Source: Pseudomonas baetica
GTDB lineage: Bacteria; Pseudomonadota; Gammaproteobacteria; Pseudomonadales; Pseudomonadaceae
Assembly: GCF_019733355.1 (NCBI RefSeq)
Contig: NZ_JAIHLQ010000029.1
Span: 1-64,000, forward strand
Direction: 5' to 3'
DNA length: 64,000 nucleotides
A program made the translations under genes and the position numbers. Every line of letters begins with the position of its first letter. Position 1 is the first letter of the stretch. Below are positions 52,909 through 61,912 of the stretch, piece by piece. The notes beneath the pieces were generated by a model. The model had not been told where the DNA came from. It ran no database searches and saw only the letters and a program-made list of their open reading frames with translations.

Positions 52909-54876
52909 TTATGAGCGACGCGTATCTTTACTGATTGACACAGTGCCTTTGCAATCCGGATATCGGGAGCATGACCAGAACGGTCCTGATTTGCCCTTTC
53001 GTTTGAGCATTGAGGCGTTGCACATGGGACAGCCTGGGTTCGTTTCGAGCGCTATTGCCAACGTGAGCGAGCGGCAGTGTGCGATCAACTGCGCAATCCA
53101 GTTCGCCTGCTTGGCAACGAACGCATCTAGGGTCAGGCGTCCCGCTTCGATTTCGTCCAACGCCTGTTCCCAGATTGCGGTCATACCCGGATCTGCGACT
53201 GCTGCTGGTACCGCCTCGATCAGGGTATGGGCCGCGGCGGTGGCCATCAAGGCGCGTTTTTTCTTCAGCAAATAACCGCGATCAATTAACCCTTTGATAA
53301 TGCCGGCTCGTGTGGCTTCGGTTCCGATACCGGTGGTGTCCCGAAGTTTCTGTTTCAGGCGTGGGTCGTTGACAAGCTTGGCGACGTTTTTCATCGCCTT
53401 GATCAGATCACCCTCGGTGAGAGGTTTAGGAGCGGCCGTTTGCATGGATTTGAGTTCGGCATTGTCCACTGCGCACTGCGCTCCCTTTTGCAAGATGGGT
53501 AAGACTTGGGATTTGTGACTGGGCTCATCCTCCTCGGTGTTTTCGGAGAGTAAGCTTTTCCAGCCCTGGACCAAGATCAGTTTGCCCACAGCGGTCAATC
53601 GTTCTTCGCCACACGCCAGTTCGACCTGGGTCCGATCAAACTCATGATGCGGAAGAAACTGCACTAGGTAGTGGCTACGGATCAGTTCGTAGACATGGCG
53701 TTCTTGTTCGGACATCCGCACCAGGTTTGCCGGTTCGATGGTGGGGATGATGCCGTGGTGCGCAGTGACCTTGGCATTGTTCCATGCGCGGGAGCGCAAT
53801 GATTGATCGAGGTCCTCGAATGCAGGTCTGAGTGCAGGATCCGTTTTGAGCAGGGCGTCTAGTACCGCGGGAGCCTCGTTGAACATATTCTCTGGCAAAT
53901 AGCGGCAATCGCTGCGCGGGTAGGTGGTGGCTTTGTGGGTTTCATACAGGGCTTGGGCGATGTTCAGGGTTTCCTGGACGCCGAGCCCCAGCTTACGCGA
54001 GCAGACTTCCTGCAACGTGCTTAGGTCGAAGGGCAGGGGCGGCGGTTCTCGGAAGTGCTCAGTATGTAACGAGATTACCGTGGCGGACTTCTCGTCGGTG
54101 ATTGTTTGGACCGCGTGATGGGCAAGCACTTGTTGTAGGCAACGCCCCGACTCGTCCCGTCCTGAGCATGGCGGTAACCACGCCGCGATGAATCGCTGGC
54201 CCATCGACGATAGGTGTACCTCAATGTTCCAGTAAGGTACCGGGACGAAGCCGGCAATCGCACGATCCCGATCGACCACCAGACGTAAGGTGGGTGTCTG
54301 GACGCGCCCCACTGACAAAACGCCGTCGTAGCCTGCCCGCCGACCAAGAAGGGTAAACAAACGACTGAGGTTCATGCCGATCAGCCAGTCGGCACGGCTG
54401 CGGGCGAGGGCCGAGTGATAGAGCGGGAAGGTCTCCTGACCAGACTTCAGCGAGGAGAGGGCTTTGCGAATCGACGCCTCGTTGAGGGCGGACAACCAGA
54501 GGCGCTGAACGGAGCCTGGATACTTGCAGAGCTCCAGCAACTCGCGGGCAATCATCTCACCTTCTCGGTCGGCGTCGGTTGCGATGACAACGGTGGTGGC
54601 TTCGCTGAGCAGGCGTTTGATGATTTTGAACTGCGCGGCAGTCTTGGGTTTGACCTCGACCTGCCACTGCACGGGAATGATAGGTAGATGATCCAACGAC
54701 CAGTTTTTGTACTGAATGCCGTAGGTTTCAGGCGGGGCCGTCTCCAGTAGGTGGCCGATACACCAGGTGACAGTTGTCTCGGGGCCGATTAGGCAACCAT
54801 CACCACGCCGAGTGGCTCCGAGAACCTTGGCGATGTCACGACCCTGGGAAGGTTTTTCGCAGAGGAAGAGGCGCAT
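52909..54876 (-). CDS. topB: DNA topoisomerase III (TopB), ICE-encoded
   Basis: This 655-residue type IA topoisomerase has the Toprim motif ATDADREGE at 99-107, the catalytic tyrosine Tyr319 in TTYPRSD, the SVGRVQTPTL segment, and a C-terminal zinc-ribbon (CPMCNASMLKRKGKSGPFWSCSRYPDC). It relaxes negatively supercoiled DNA and can separate linked replication or transfer products. Copies are standard in PFGI-1-class ICEs beside ssb. Intact and full length. Confidence 0.95.
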   Translation of the reverse strand: MRLFLCEKPSQGRDIAKVLGATRRGDGCLIGPETTVTWCIGHLLETAPPETYGIQYKNWSLDHLPIIPVQWQVEVKPKTAAQFKIIKRLLSEATTVVIATDADREGEMIARELLELCKYPGSVQRLWLSALNEASIRKALSSLKSGQETFPLYHSALARSRADWLIGMNLSRLFTLLGRRAGYDGVLSVGRVQTPTLRLVVDRDRAIAGFVPVPYWNIEVHLSSMGQRFIAAWLPPCSGRDESGRCLQQVLAHHAVQTITDEKSATVISLHTEHFREPPPLPFDLSTLQEVCSRKLGLGVQETLNIAQALYETHKATTYPRSDCRYLPENMFNEAPAVLDALLKTDPALRPAFEDLDQSLRSRAWNNAKVTAHHGIIPTIEPANLVRMSEQERHVYELIRSHYLVQFLPHHEFDRTQVELACGEERLTAVGKLILVQGWKSLLSENTEEDEPSHKSQVLPILQKGAQCAVDNAELKSMQTAAPKPLTEGDLIKAMKNVAKLVNDPRLKQKLRDTTGIGTEATRAGIIKGLIDRGYLLKKKRALMATAAAHTLIEAVPAAVADPGMTAIWEQALDEIEAGRLTLDAFVAKQANWIAQLIAHCRSLTLAIALETNPGCPMCNASMLKRKGKSGPFWSCSRYPDCKGTVSISKDTRRS

Positions 54877-55104
54877 ATAACTACTCCGGATTGAGTTCGG
54901 AGCAGCGTTGTTCGAAGTAGCAGGTGCGAGATATGAGAAACCCGAATGGCAGGTTCCTCATATTAGTCGGTGAGGGCGGCTTTGAATGGGCTGAAGCTGC
55001 TACCTTATTGGAGCGTTTGTAACTGGGTGGGGGGCTTCATGAGCCGCGAGCAATGACAGGCCAGGAACTTCGCGCAAAGGCGCAATTTTTATGCCTGAAG
55101 TCGT

Positions 55105-55560
55105 TCAGGCCTTAGGTGATTGCCCTCTGTGTTTCCTGGGTTTCGAGGTCGGCGAGCTGGCCTGCTCAGTATTTTGAGCGGTCGTCGGTTCACTGGAGCG
55201 TTCCCGCATGACCACGCTGTGCACCCGGTGAGGCAGGATGCCGACTCGACGGGCCTCGATCTTGAAGGTCACCCGCGCATTGTCTTCGCTGTCCTCCCAC
55301 TCATCGCGCACCGTACGACCTTCGACCAGTACGCGCATGCCTTTCTGGTACAGGGTGCTCCAGTGTTCAGCCTCACGGTGCCAGAGCTCAACCGGCGCCC
55401 AATAGCCGCCCCGATCTTCATAGCTGCCCTCGCGTGGGATGGGGTTGTCAAAGTACACATTCAGCCGTAGCAAACGCCGCGGCTCGTCATTGCCAGAGGC
55501 GAACTCCTGGAATTCTGGCGCACTGCCGATATTGCCTTCGCCAACGAAAAAAGTACTCAT
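55105..55560 (-). CDS. ssb: Single-stranded DNA-binding protein
   Basis: The 151-residue protein has an OB-fold-like core (LLRLNVYFDNPIPREGSYEDRGGYWAPVELWHREAEHWSTLYQKGMRVLVEGR, of which each short piece matches ICE-type SSBs). A Ser/Thr/Pro/Lys-rich tail (EQASSPTSKPRKHRG) replaces the acidic tip of chromosomal SSB. It would coat ICE DNA during transfer or replication. The ATG at 55560 overlaps the stop of the DUF3158 gene; a longer frame upstream is a shadow. Confidence 0.88.
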   Translation of the reverse strand: MSTFFVGEGNIGSAPEFQEFASGNDEPRRLLRLNVYFDNPIPREGSYEDRGGYWAPVELWHREAEHWSTLYQKGMRVLVEGRTVRDEWEDSEDNARVTFKIEARRVGILPHRVHSVVMRERSSEPTTAQNTEQASSPTSKPRKHRGQSPKA

Positions 55561-56075
55561 CGTGATACCTCCACTGCGGGTGTGAACTGGCGCAGCAGCC
55601 GTTCGGCACTGGCCATGTTGATCGCGCAGGTCGTGGCCTGGCGGTAGAGCGAATGCACCACGCTCATCTGCAGGTTCAGTGCAATGCGATCGCATTCGAA
55701 GCGGTGCAATCTCTCGCGTACGGCCTGCGGCAGGGCGTTGTTGCAGATCTGGCGTTCCCAGACCGCAACCCCCATACGGGCGAAGTCACGGGTGCGCCAA
55801 CGCAAAAAGGTGCTGCCTGCGCTGGTGTTCTGCAGCACTAAACGAATGTCCAGCAGCGAGTAAGGGGGCTGTCCGGCTTGCTGCACCACAGCCTCCATCA
55901 GGTGACATAACTGCGCCTCGATTTCCCTCGCCACCTGCGCCAGGTGCTCCAACTCCCCCTTACCCTTAAAAGGTTTTAAAAGGCCTTTTAGGGAGGCTGC
56001 GTGTTCGAGCTGTCGATAGGCATCCGGTGTTAACGCTTCGAAGGGCATTGGTTGAGCCGGGATCATCGGATTCAT
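55557..56075 (-). CDS. DUF3158 family ICE protein
   Basis: The 172-residue protein, with FEALTPDAYRQLEHAASLKGLLKPFKGKGELEHLAQV and STFLRWRTRDFARMGVAVWERQ, fits the DUF3158 family that stands between the TIGR03761-type gene and ssb in this class. It appears soluble and helical. Function not known; ATGA overlaps on both sides suggest coupled synthesis with its neighbours. Confidence 0.85.
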   Translation of the reverse strand: MNPMIPAQPMPFEALTPDAYRQLEHAASLKGLLKPFKGKGELEHLAQVAREIEAQLCHLMEAVVQQAGQPPYSLLDIRLVLQNTSAGSTFLRWRTRDFARMGVAVWERQICNNALPQAVRERLHRFECDRIALNLQMSVVHSLYRQATTCAINMASAERLLRQFTPAVEVSR

Positions 56076-56827
56076 GCTTCGTCCTCCGGCTCATCCACTG
56101 TCGCAGAGGGCTCTCCCGCGTCCTCTGCCAACGCGTCGGCATCATCCACTGCCACCGCACCACGGCGAGTGATTGGCGGTGCAAACTGGGAGCGGCGATG
56201 ACCCTCAAGAATGTCCATCGGGGGCAAACCCAGTTTCTCAATGGCCGCAATGGCCCGGGCGTTGTTCGCCGCCATGTCATCACGCGTGACGCCGGCATGC
56301 CGATAGCGCTGTGCCTGACCGAACAGGCTACGCAGCAGATGGGCGCCGTCGTCGATCCAGGCTTCCATGTCGATACGGCCGATCAGGGCGGTGTGATGAG
56401 CCAACAGGGTACGACGCACCAGGGTGTCGTAGTCGGTCAGCAGGTAGACCGCGAGAAAACCCAGCTGGCTGCCGATGTACAACGGCAAGGTGACGGGGTG
56501 GATGTTGAGGTTGTCCCCCATGTCGATCTGTGTCGGCAGGTCCTGTCTGATCCGATCCAGCTGTTGGGTCAGTTCCCGCATCCCAGCCTTGGCCTGCATC
56601 AGTTTTTCTTCGAGTTGCACGATGGCCCAATCGGCATAGGGATCGTCCTGGGCCGCGGTTTGTTTGATCAGGTTGGTGACACTGATGTAGCCGGCCATAC
56701 CCATGATCGAGTGGACGCCTTCGCGTGCGGCTCGACCTTGCCAGATACGGGCGGCATGGTGGGTGTGCAGGGTCAGGGTGATGCTGCTGCGCAATGAACC
56801 CAGATTGAGTTGATAGTGATCGGCCAC
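56072..56827 (-). CDS. ICE protein, TIGR03761 (PFL_4669) family
   Basis: This protein of about 251 residues starts VADHYQLNLGSLRSSITLTLHTHHAARIWQGR at a GTG (56827); an ATG-initiated version 21 codons longer is possible. Characteristic segments are GMAGYISVTNLIKQTAAQDDPYADWAIVQLEEKL and DDGAHLLRSLFGQAQRYRHAGVTRDD. The C-terminus is acidic. It is conserved in the replication/maintenance block; no catalytic motif is recognised. Confidence 0.84.
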   Translation of the reverse strand: MADHYQLNLGSLRSSITLTLHTHHAARIWQGRAAREGVHSIMGMAGYISVTNLIKQTAAQDDPYADWAIVQLEEKLMQAKAGMRELTQQLDRIRQDLPTQIDMGDNLNIHPVTLPLYIGSQLGFLAVYLLTDYDTLVRRTLLAHHTALIGRIDMEAWIDDGAHLLRSLFGQAQRYRHAGVTRDDMAANNARAIAAIEKLGLPPMDILEGHRRSQFAPPITRRGAVAVDDADALAEDAGEPSATVDEPEDEA

Positions 56828-56939
56828 GGTGGTGTCCTCGCATTCGCTTGGACAGGAACGTTGCGACAGATGAAGGTGAAGGACAGCCAAAAAGCTGAAT
56901 GCGGTCTGTTCGGTTTGGTTTAAGAGGGTTAACTATGGA

Positions 56940-56984
56940 GACGTCAGTGGATTTGATGCCAGTGGCATCAAATCCATTGACGTC
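56940..56984. repeat. 45-bp near-perfect palindrome
   Basis: Two 22-bp arms flank a single central G at 56962. The inner 12-bp arms are GATTTGATGCCA and its complement, and both outer edges are GACGTC; only one position mismatches. It lies 113 bp upstream of the TIGR03761-type gene start. A related copy is at 57068-57102. Confidence 0.85.
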
Positions 56985-57067
56985 TACGTTCATGGGAGGA
57001 GATGCCCCGGCTTTTTCCTAAAAATTTCATGGTATGGTCCGATGTGTTCGTAGAGTGGAACTCCCTG

Positions 57068-57102
57068 GATTTGATGCCACTGGCATCAAATCTACTGACG
57101 TC
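57068..57102. repeat. Second copy of the GATTTGATGCCA palindrome
   Basis: The 25-bp core GATTTGATGCCA-C-TGGCATCAAATC is perfect. Its right flank again carries GACGTC, the left flank does not. It overlaps the stop codon of the STY4528-type gene. The centres of the two palindromes are 118 bp apart. Confidence 0.85.
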
Positions 57103-58282
57103 CACCGCGTTTGCCACGCAGTTGGCGCAGCTCATTCAGGCACGCTTGGGCAAGGGCAGACGCGGGTTCGCCCTGTTGTCGAGATGGCCGCGAGGGGGCG
57201 GGTGGGGGCGGTTCTGCAATGGGTGACGGTTCGGCCTGACCTGCCCAAGGACGAAAGTCACCTTTCAGCGCACGCTGGATCAGACCCATCAGATACGCCG
57301 CTGGCTTGCGGATACCGCCGGCCGTACAGCGTGCTCCCGCTTCGTTGAGCACCGCCTGCCGATCCGCGGGCTTGAGCTTGTTCAGCGCCACGGCGATGGC
57401 CTGACGCTCGTTTGGGCTCAGGTGCAGCGCAGCAGGCCAGTGCAGGTTAACCACCGCTGGGGTCGCGCGCGGTACTGTACAAATACTTTCTTTTAATACA
57501 GTACAGGCGGCGTTCGGATTCCGAACGGTGCGGGAAACACTGGCGTTCAGACTCGGTTCGGAATCCGAACGAGGGCCTGCACGATTCCGAACGAGGGCAT
57601 CTTCCCTCCGTTCGGAATCGTGCAGAGTGGCATCGGTTGCCGGATCCAATCCTTGCTGCGCCCAAAGTTCGCCCCAACTGTCGAGCCGCGTCGGTAACCG
57701 ATCCTGATCGATATTCGTGTCTTGGCGGACTTCCTCCACAACGTGCTGGGCGACAATACGCACCGCCTTGGTGGCATGACCGAGGGCATGTCCGACCAGC
57801 GCCAGGTAATCCTGATCCAGTTCCAAGGCTTCGGCGGGGGTTAACGGCTCATCGTGCAGGACATACAGAGAACCTTGGAGACGTCCGCTGAGCTGATCGC
57901 GTCCGCGACTCACCAAACTGAGCCAGCGCGTCAACCTGAGCATCGTCAACACCCGAGCAATGGTTTCACGGGAGGCTAAGGCGCCGTAGGGCACACTCGA
58001 TAAGTAAGGCTGCAGATCCTCATAGCGCGGCGTGACCACGCCCTGGCCTTGCAGCATGAGTCGAAACACTTGCCAGGCATTACGTTCCAGTGGCGTCAGC
58101 CGACTATCCAACAGCAGGCGACGCGGCACGACTTCGTGTGATTGGCCACTGAACAGAAAGCCAGCCTGTAGAGCCTGATTGGAGGGCTGTTCAGTGGCAG
58201 GGCGGGCTGGCCAGCGCTCATGCAGCTGCTGTGTGCATTGCTGCAGGACACGTTGCCAGCGACTGGCAGGAACAGCATTCAT
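57092..58282 (-). CDS. STY4528-family pathogenicity island/ICE protein
   Basis: The 396-residue protein starts MNAVPASRWQRVLQQCTQQLHERW and has a helix-turn-helix-like region about 70-140 (PLERNAWQVFRLMLQ; GALASRETIARVLTMLRLTRWLSLVSRGRD) as in STY4528-type replication proteins. The C-terminal part (LSPNERQAIAVALNKLKPADRQAVLNEAGAR) also looks DNA-associated. The ATG overlaps the DUF2857 stop (ATGA). A replication role is by family name, not shown. Confidence 0.84.
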   Translation of the reverse strand: MNAVPASRWQRVLQQCTQQLHERWPARPATEQPSNQALQAGFLFSGQSHEVVPRRLLLDSRLTPLERNAWQVFRLMLQGQGVVTPRYEDLQPYLSSVPYGALASRETIARVLTMLRLTRWLSLVSRGRDQLSGRLQGSLYVLHDEPLTPAEALELDQDYLALVGHALGHATKAVRIVAQHVVEEVRQDTNIDQDRLPTRLDSWGELWAQQGLDPATDATLHDSERREDALVRNRAGPRSDSEPSLNASVSRTVRNPNAACTVLKESICTVPRATPAVVNLHWPAALHLSPNERQAIAVALNKLKPADRQAVLNEAGARCTAGGIRKPAAYLMGLIQRALKGDFRPWAGQAEPSPIAEPPPPAPSRPSRQQGEPASALAQACLNELRQLRGKRGGRQ

Positions 58283-58827
58283 GTTTTGTTGCTGTACTGG
58301 TCGATTTGCTGCCAAACGATGGTCAAGCTGATCTGCTGTTCTTCGGCAAGCATCATCATAGCGTCGAGTTTATCCTCGGTGCCGTCCTCTGTTCGTATTT
58401 GGCACCAACGTTGCCACAACGCATGCTCCTGCGCTTCGCTTAAATGTTGGGGGCGGCCTTTACGAGTTTCTATCTTGAGTAGACGCCGACGCATGGCTGT
58501 TTCCGAATGCGCCAAGCCAAAACACTGGTACATAATGGTGCTGCTGGCGCCGAGTTTGAGCGCTCGGTTGATCAACCGTTCGTTCTGTTCATCACGTTCA
58601 GCTTGTTCGATCAAACGATGCAGCACCGGCGAGTCAATCTTGACCTCAAGCCAAGGGACAGTGGCATGGGCCAGGCGCGATAACGTGGTCGGTGGTAAGG
58701 ATTGCAGCATGAAGATGTCATCCTCACTCAGTCCAAGTGCCTTGCAGCGTTGCAGGTTGCCCAGGCGTAGTTCGTGCAGTACCTGGGTTAGCATGGCTTG
58801 ATTGAGCATATTGAAGGACAAATTCAT
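58279..58827 (-). CDS. DUF2857 family ICE protein
   Basis: The 182-residue protein MNLSFNMLNQAMLTQVLHELRLGNLQRCKALGLSEDDIFMLQ... matches DUF2857 in length and in the FGLAHSETAMRRRLLKIETRKGRPQHL region, probably a helix-turn-helix. In ICEclc-like elements the FlhC-like half of an activator belongs to such a family, so a regulatory role is possible. Overlaps both parB and the STY4528-type gene by ATGA. Confidence 0.82.
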   Translation of the reverse strand: MNLSFNMLNQAMLTQVLHELRLGNLQRCKALGLSEDDIFMLQSLPPTTLSRLAHATVPWLEVKIDSPVLHRLIEQAERDEQNERLINRALKLGASSTIMYQCFGLAHSETAMRRRLLKIETRKGRPQHLSEAQEHALWQRWCQIRTEDGTEDKLDAMMMLAEEQQISLTIVWQQIDQYSNKT

Positions 58828-60413
58828 CTCAGCTCCTCCGGTGAGTTTTTGTCTTCAAAGATGAGTGTTAAGTCGATTAGGCGCCGGGCCAAGCGGATCA
58901 GGCGAAACAGTTTGATTAGCATACTGTCAGGCAGTCGCTCCAGGCCCACGTCCGTGACTGGTCTATCTGGTAGAGGGAGTTGATAGACCCCCAGCAACAA
59001 CTGCCCGAACAGTGCGGAGGGGATTTGCTTGCGATCCTCCCAGTTCACCTCGTCTTGAGCCCGTAACAGGGCCAGGAGCATTAGGTGAACGCCCGTCGAG
59101 CGAGGCGCTGAAAGATCGAGTCGCTCAATGTTCAGGGCGAAGCCCAAGCCACGCTTTTGATCAATGATGCTCTCGGCATCTCCGGCATAGGCCGCCATTT
59201 CTCGAGCTAGTCCAGCAATGGCTAAACGCAGTTGTTCAGGTGTATCCAGCTGTGGTGTGATGATCCAAAGGTCGTCGATTGGGCAGGTTTCGACTGGAGA
59301 CGTCGGCTCGGTGGAGATCTCGCGATCGATTTGCTCACGAATCTGTTGAACGCGTGATAGATGACTGACCGCAGGTGAAGTATTTTTTTCGGGGGCTGTG
59401 AGCCGTTCTTCTGAAATTGGTTCTATCTTGCTCTGGGCATCAGTTGATTCGGGATTAGCGTCGGAGGAGGGCGACTCTGCCGCAGTTTCATGCACGCTTG
59501 GCCGATGGCTGTTTTCTGGAGGCGTGGTGGTGACAGCCCCAGGCGTGGCGACGACCCGTTGGGTATCGCTCAGCTCCAGGGCCAGCATACGGTAGGACTG
59601 TCCAAGCAGGTGGCTCATGCGTTCGAGCAATTCGTCCTGGATCTGCTCAAGATCAAAAGATTCAGGATCGCCATCGAAGTAGCCCATGGTTTCTAGCCAG
59701 AACTCTGCAAATGAAACGGCAGCGGTTGGATAACGATTCCAGGTTCGCTCAGCCTGACTACGTAGACCGATCAGGCGCTCTATCTGAGGCTTACCCAATC
59801 CGGCATACAGAGTTTGTGGAATGGCGGGCAATAAGTGTTCGAGGGTGTCCAGCATACGGCTGATATGCGACTGCGAAATCGGATAGCCTCCAGCGGCAAG
59901 ACGTCGAGCCAGCTCCCGTTGTGATAGATCTGCGCCATCGGACTCAAGCATGGTTTTGAGTTTGGCTACTGCCAGCGCCCGTTCGATGAACGTGAGTTGA
60001 CCGTGCAGGTCGCTTTCCGCCAAATGGCCGAGTAGGGCGGTGATTTCATTGCCCCAAGGTCGGAACAGGCAGTGGATCCGAAAGAAACGCTCGTCGCGAG
60101 TTTCCTGCCACAGTTCGCCGAGAATGGCTAAGCGCGTATTACCGCCGTTGCGGATGATGAAAGAGGTTTCACCCGGGCGGCGGGTTATCGGTGGCGGTTG
60201 ATCCAGCCCGCGTTCACGGATCGACGCCTTGATATCGTCATAAAGCGGGTTACGAATGAAGCGTGGGTTGTGTTCGTAGGGACGTAACTGTTCCAGAGTG
60301 ACCAGCATGGGAGTGTCGATGACGGGATCGGACAGTCGCTCCAGTCCAGGACCTTGAGTGAAGTGGTCCTGGTGCAGCTTGTCGGTAATTTCCTCCTGAC
60401 TGAGCTTCTTCAT
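58824..60413 (-). CDS. parB: ParB-family protein of PFGI-1 class ICE
   Basis: This 529-residue protein has an N-terminal ParB/Srx-like nuclease-type domain (LEQLRPYEHNPRFIRNP, RNGGNTRLAILGELWQE) and a helix-turn-helix (QRELARRLAAGGYPISQSHISRMLDTL). A low-complexity linker at about 300-380 and a C-terminal helical domain follow (TIGR03764 style). With ParA it would maintain the excised or replicating ICE. Its start follows GAGGCGG. No lesion. Confidence 0.9.
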   Translation of the reverse strand: MKKLSQEEITDKLHQDHFTQGPGLERLSDPVIDTPMLVTLEQLRPYEHNPRFIRNPLYDDIKASIRERGLDQPPPITRRPGETSFIIRNGGNTRLAILGELWQETRDERFFRIHCLFRPWGNEITALLGHLAESDLHGQLTFIERALAVAKLKTMLESDGADLSQRELARRLAAGGYPISQSHISRMLDTLEHLLPAIPQTLYAGLGKPQIERLIGLRSQAERTWNRYPTAAVSFAEFWLETMGYFDGDPESFDLEQIQDELLERMSHLLGQSYRMLALELSDTQRVVATPGAVTTTPPENSHRPSVHETAAESPSSDANPESTDAQSKIEPISEERLTAPEKNTSPAVSHLSRVQQIREQIDREISTEPTSPVETCPIDDLWIITPQLDTPEQLRLAIAGLAREMAAYAGDAESIIDQKRGLGFALNIERLDLSAPRSTGVHLMLLALLRAQDEVNWEDRKQIPSALFGQLLLGVYQLPLPDRPVTDVGLERLPDSMLIKLFRLIRLARRLIDLTLIFEDKNSPEELR

Positions 60414-60427
60414 CTGAACCGCCTCGG

Positions 60428-60670
60428 TTAACGCCGGCTACGCAAATGGTCACCGACCTCGAATTTCACGATTTCGGCAGTCCCTGAACCTTCGAAATGT
60501 TGGGAGAGTTCTGCGAGGAACCACAACATGGCCGAGCGCCCCCTTGCAAACGAAAAACTAAAGTGCAGCACTCCCCGCAAGCCGCGTCGTGTGGTCGAAT
60601 GGAAGGCTGAACAACGATAGGAAACTGATCCAACATTAGAAAACTCCTTACCAAGCCCTGATGGCTTCAA
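60428..60670 (-). CDS. Small protein between parA and parB (possible shi equivalent)
   Basis: The frame gives up to 80 residues with a plausible protein end (FARGRSAMLWFLAELSQHFEGSGTAEIVKFEVGDHL). It lacks a convincing start: the first codon is TTG without a Shine-Dalgarno, whereas an ATG with an excellent AAGGAG site at 60640 is in another frame. A one-base shift may have broken the gene, or the start is unusual. In ICEclc the gene shi holds this position. Identity not proven. Confidence 0.45.
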   Translation of the reverse strand: MKPSGLGKEFSNVGSVSYRCSAFHSTTRRGLRGVLHFSFSFARGRSAMLWFLAELSQHFEGSGTAEIVKFEVGDHLRSRR

Positions 60671-60721
60671 GGTCGATCAAACAAAAATAATTCGGTGAAA
60701 AAGCTAATTGGGCGATTTGGT

Positions 60722-61567
60722 TTATCGAGACTCCGCACACCTCATTACCGATGAGATCGCTTCGCGCCATTCCGGGAATAATTCGATTGCCAGCGCTTGC
60801 ATTACTTCTAGCGCAGACTGCGAGCGTCGGCGTTTACTCGACGGGCGAGCATCTATTCGGTGGGCCGGTAAGCCGAGGGAGGCGGCATTGAGGTACGCCA
60901 CCCGGTCCGGGATTACGGTGTCTAGAACCGAGATATTGGTAGCCTCTGCGAAATTCTCGCGCAGGCTTCGGATGATCATCCGGGTGTCCACTCGATTGAC
61001 GTTCACTTGGTTCAGTAAGAGCCGCAACGGCGGCGGGTCGATGCCTAGATGACGAAACGGTTCGAGCTCACTCAGTAGTTTTAAGGTGCCCCGACGCATT
61101 TCGCGGGCAGCGAGCATTTCCGGCGTGATGGGAGAGAGGGCGAGATCGGAGGCCAAGATGGCCATTTCCAACAGCACACCGCGGGCTCCCTGAGTATCAA
61201 TCAAAAGCAGGTCATAATTGAGATGCAAATCGTTGAGCAAATTGTGTAGGCGTAGTCGTCCGTCAGGGGCATGTAGCAACAAAGTGCTCAGTCGACCTTG
61301 ATCGTCATTAGAGAAAATCAGGTCGAGACCGACGACTGCAGTCCTAGAAATTATTCGTTCAGGTATTGTTAGATTGAGTGCAATGAGCTCGTACGCACCT
61401 GCCTGCGCTTTCTGGCTCAATGAATAATAACTGGAGAGGGTGGGTTGGCTATCCAGATCCAAGAGCAGAACACGGAGACCAGCATCGGCCAACAGGCCGC
61501 CGAGGTTCGCCGCTACTGTAGTTTTGCCTACACCACCCTTGGTGGAAACCACCGAGACCACGTGCAT
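60722..61567 (-). CDS. parA: ParA/Soj-family ATPase
   Basis: The 281-residue ATPase has the deviant Walker A STKGGVGKTTVAANLGG near 8-22, LLLDLDSQPTLSSYY (Walker A-prime) and the Walker B-like DLLLIDTQGARG. The start at 61567 is chosen because AGGAG stands 8 bases upstream; a GTG 9 bases earlier overlaps the alpA stop. ParA with ParB ensures inheritance of the element; in related ICEs it is also linked to ICE-induced growth effects. Marks the conserved end of the ICE. Confidence 0.93.
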   Translation of the reverse strand: MHVVSVVSTKGGVGKTTVAANLGGLLADAGLRVLLLDLDSQPTLSSYYSLSQKAQAGAYELIALNLTIPERIISRTAVVGLDLIFSNDDQGRLSTLLLHAPDGRLRLHNLLNDLHLNYDLLLIDTQGARGVLLEMAILASDLALSPITPEMLAAREMRRGTLKLLSELEPFRHLGIDPPPLRLLLNQVNVNRVDTRMIIRSLRENFAEATNISVLDTVIPDRVAYLNAASLGLPAHRIDARPSSKRRRSQSALEVMQALAIELFPEWREAISSVMRCAESR

Positions 61568-61572
61568 CACCC

Positions 61573-61797
61573 TCACTCCTGTTGTGAAAGGCGTTCTGCA
61601 ATCCAGTGTTCGATTTCCAGAGAGTCCCAGCCGACTGCGCGCAGCCCGATACGCTTCGCCCGCGGGAACTTGCCTTCCTTCATCAGGTTGTAAATATGCG
61701 CACGTTTGAAGCCGGTTTTTAGTTCAACCTCGTCACGTCGCATGATGTGGCGTTGGGGTTGAGGTGCTTCGAGTGCGGGTACCGATGGGTTGGACAT
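61573..61797 (-). CDS. alpA: AlpA-family regulator
   Basis: This 74-residue MerR-like helix-turn-helix protein includes RRDEVELKTGFKRAHIYNLMKEGKFPRAKRIGLRAVGWDSLEIEHWI, typical of AlpA excision/regulatory proteins. The ATG at 61797 follows CAGGAG. It is the first gene of the alpA-parA-(small gene)-parB transcript and has a pair of palindromes upstream. In ICEclc the alpA promoter is a key bistable control point. Confidence 0.92.
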   Translation of the reverse strand: MSNPSVPALEAPQPQRHIMRRDEVELKTGFKRAHIYNLMKEGKFPRAKRIGLRAVGWDSLEIEHWIAERLSQQE

Positions 61798-61871
61798 GCT
61801 AGTCACTCCTGGCGCCTGTTGGCGTGTGGTGGGAAGTGACTTGGATTGAATCGCACTAGCGCGGCTGAGTC

Positions 61872-61904
61872 ATTGCACTGCAATCAAGCCCATTGCAACG
61901 CAAT
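61872..61904. promoter_or_regulatory. Paired palindromes upstream of alpA
   Basis: ATTGC-ACT-GCAAT (61872-61884) and ATTGC-AAC-GCAAT (61892-61904) share identical 5-bp arms and 3-bp spacers, exactly 20 bp apart, about two helical turns. They lie 75-107 bp upstream of the alpA start codon, where an activator or repressor would bind. Confidence 0.65.
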
Positions 61905-61912
61905 TGACTGGA

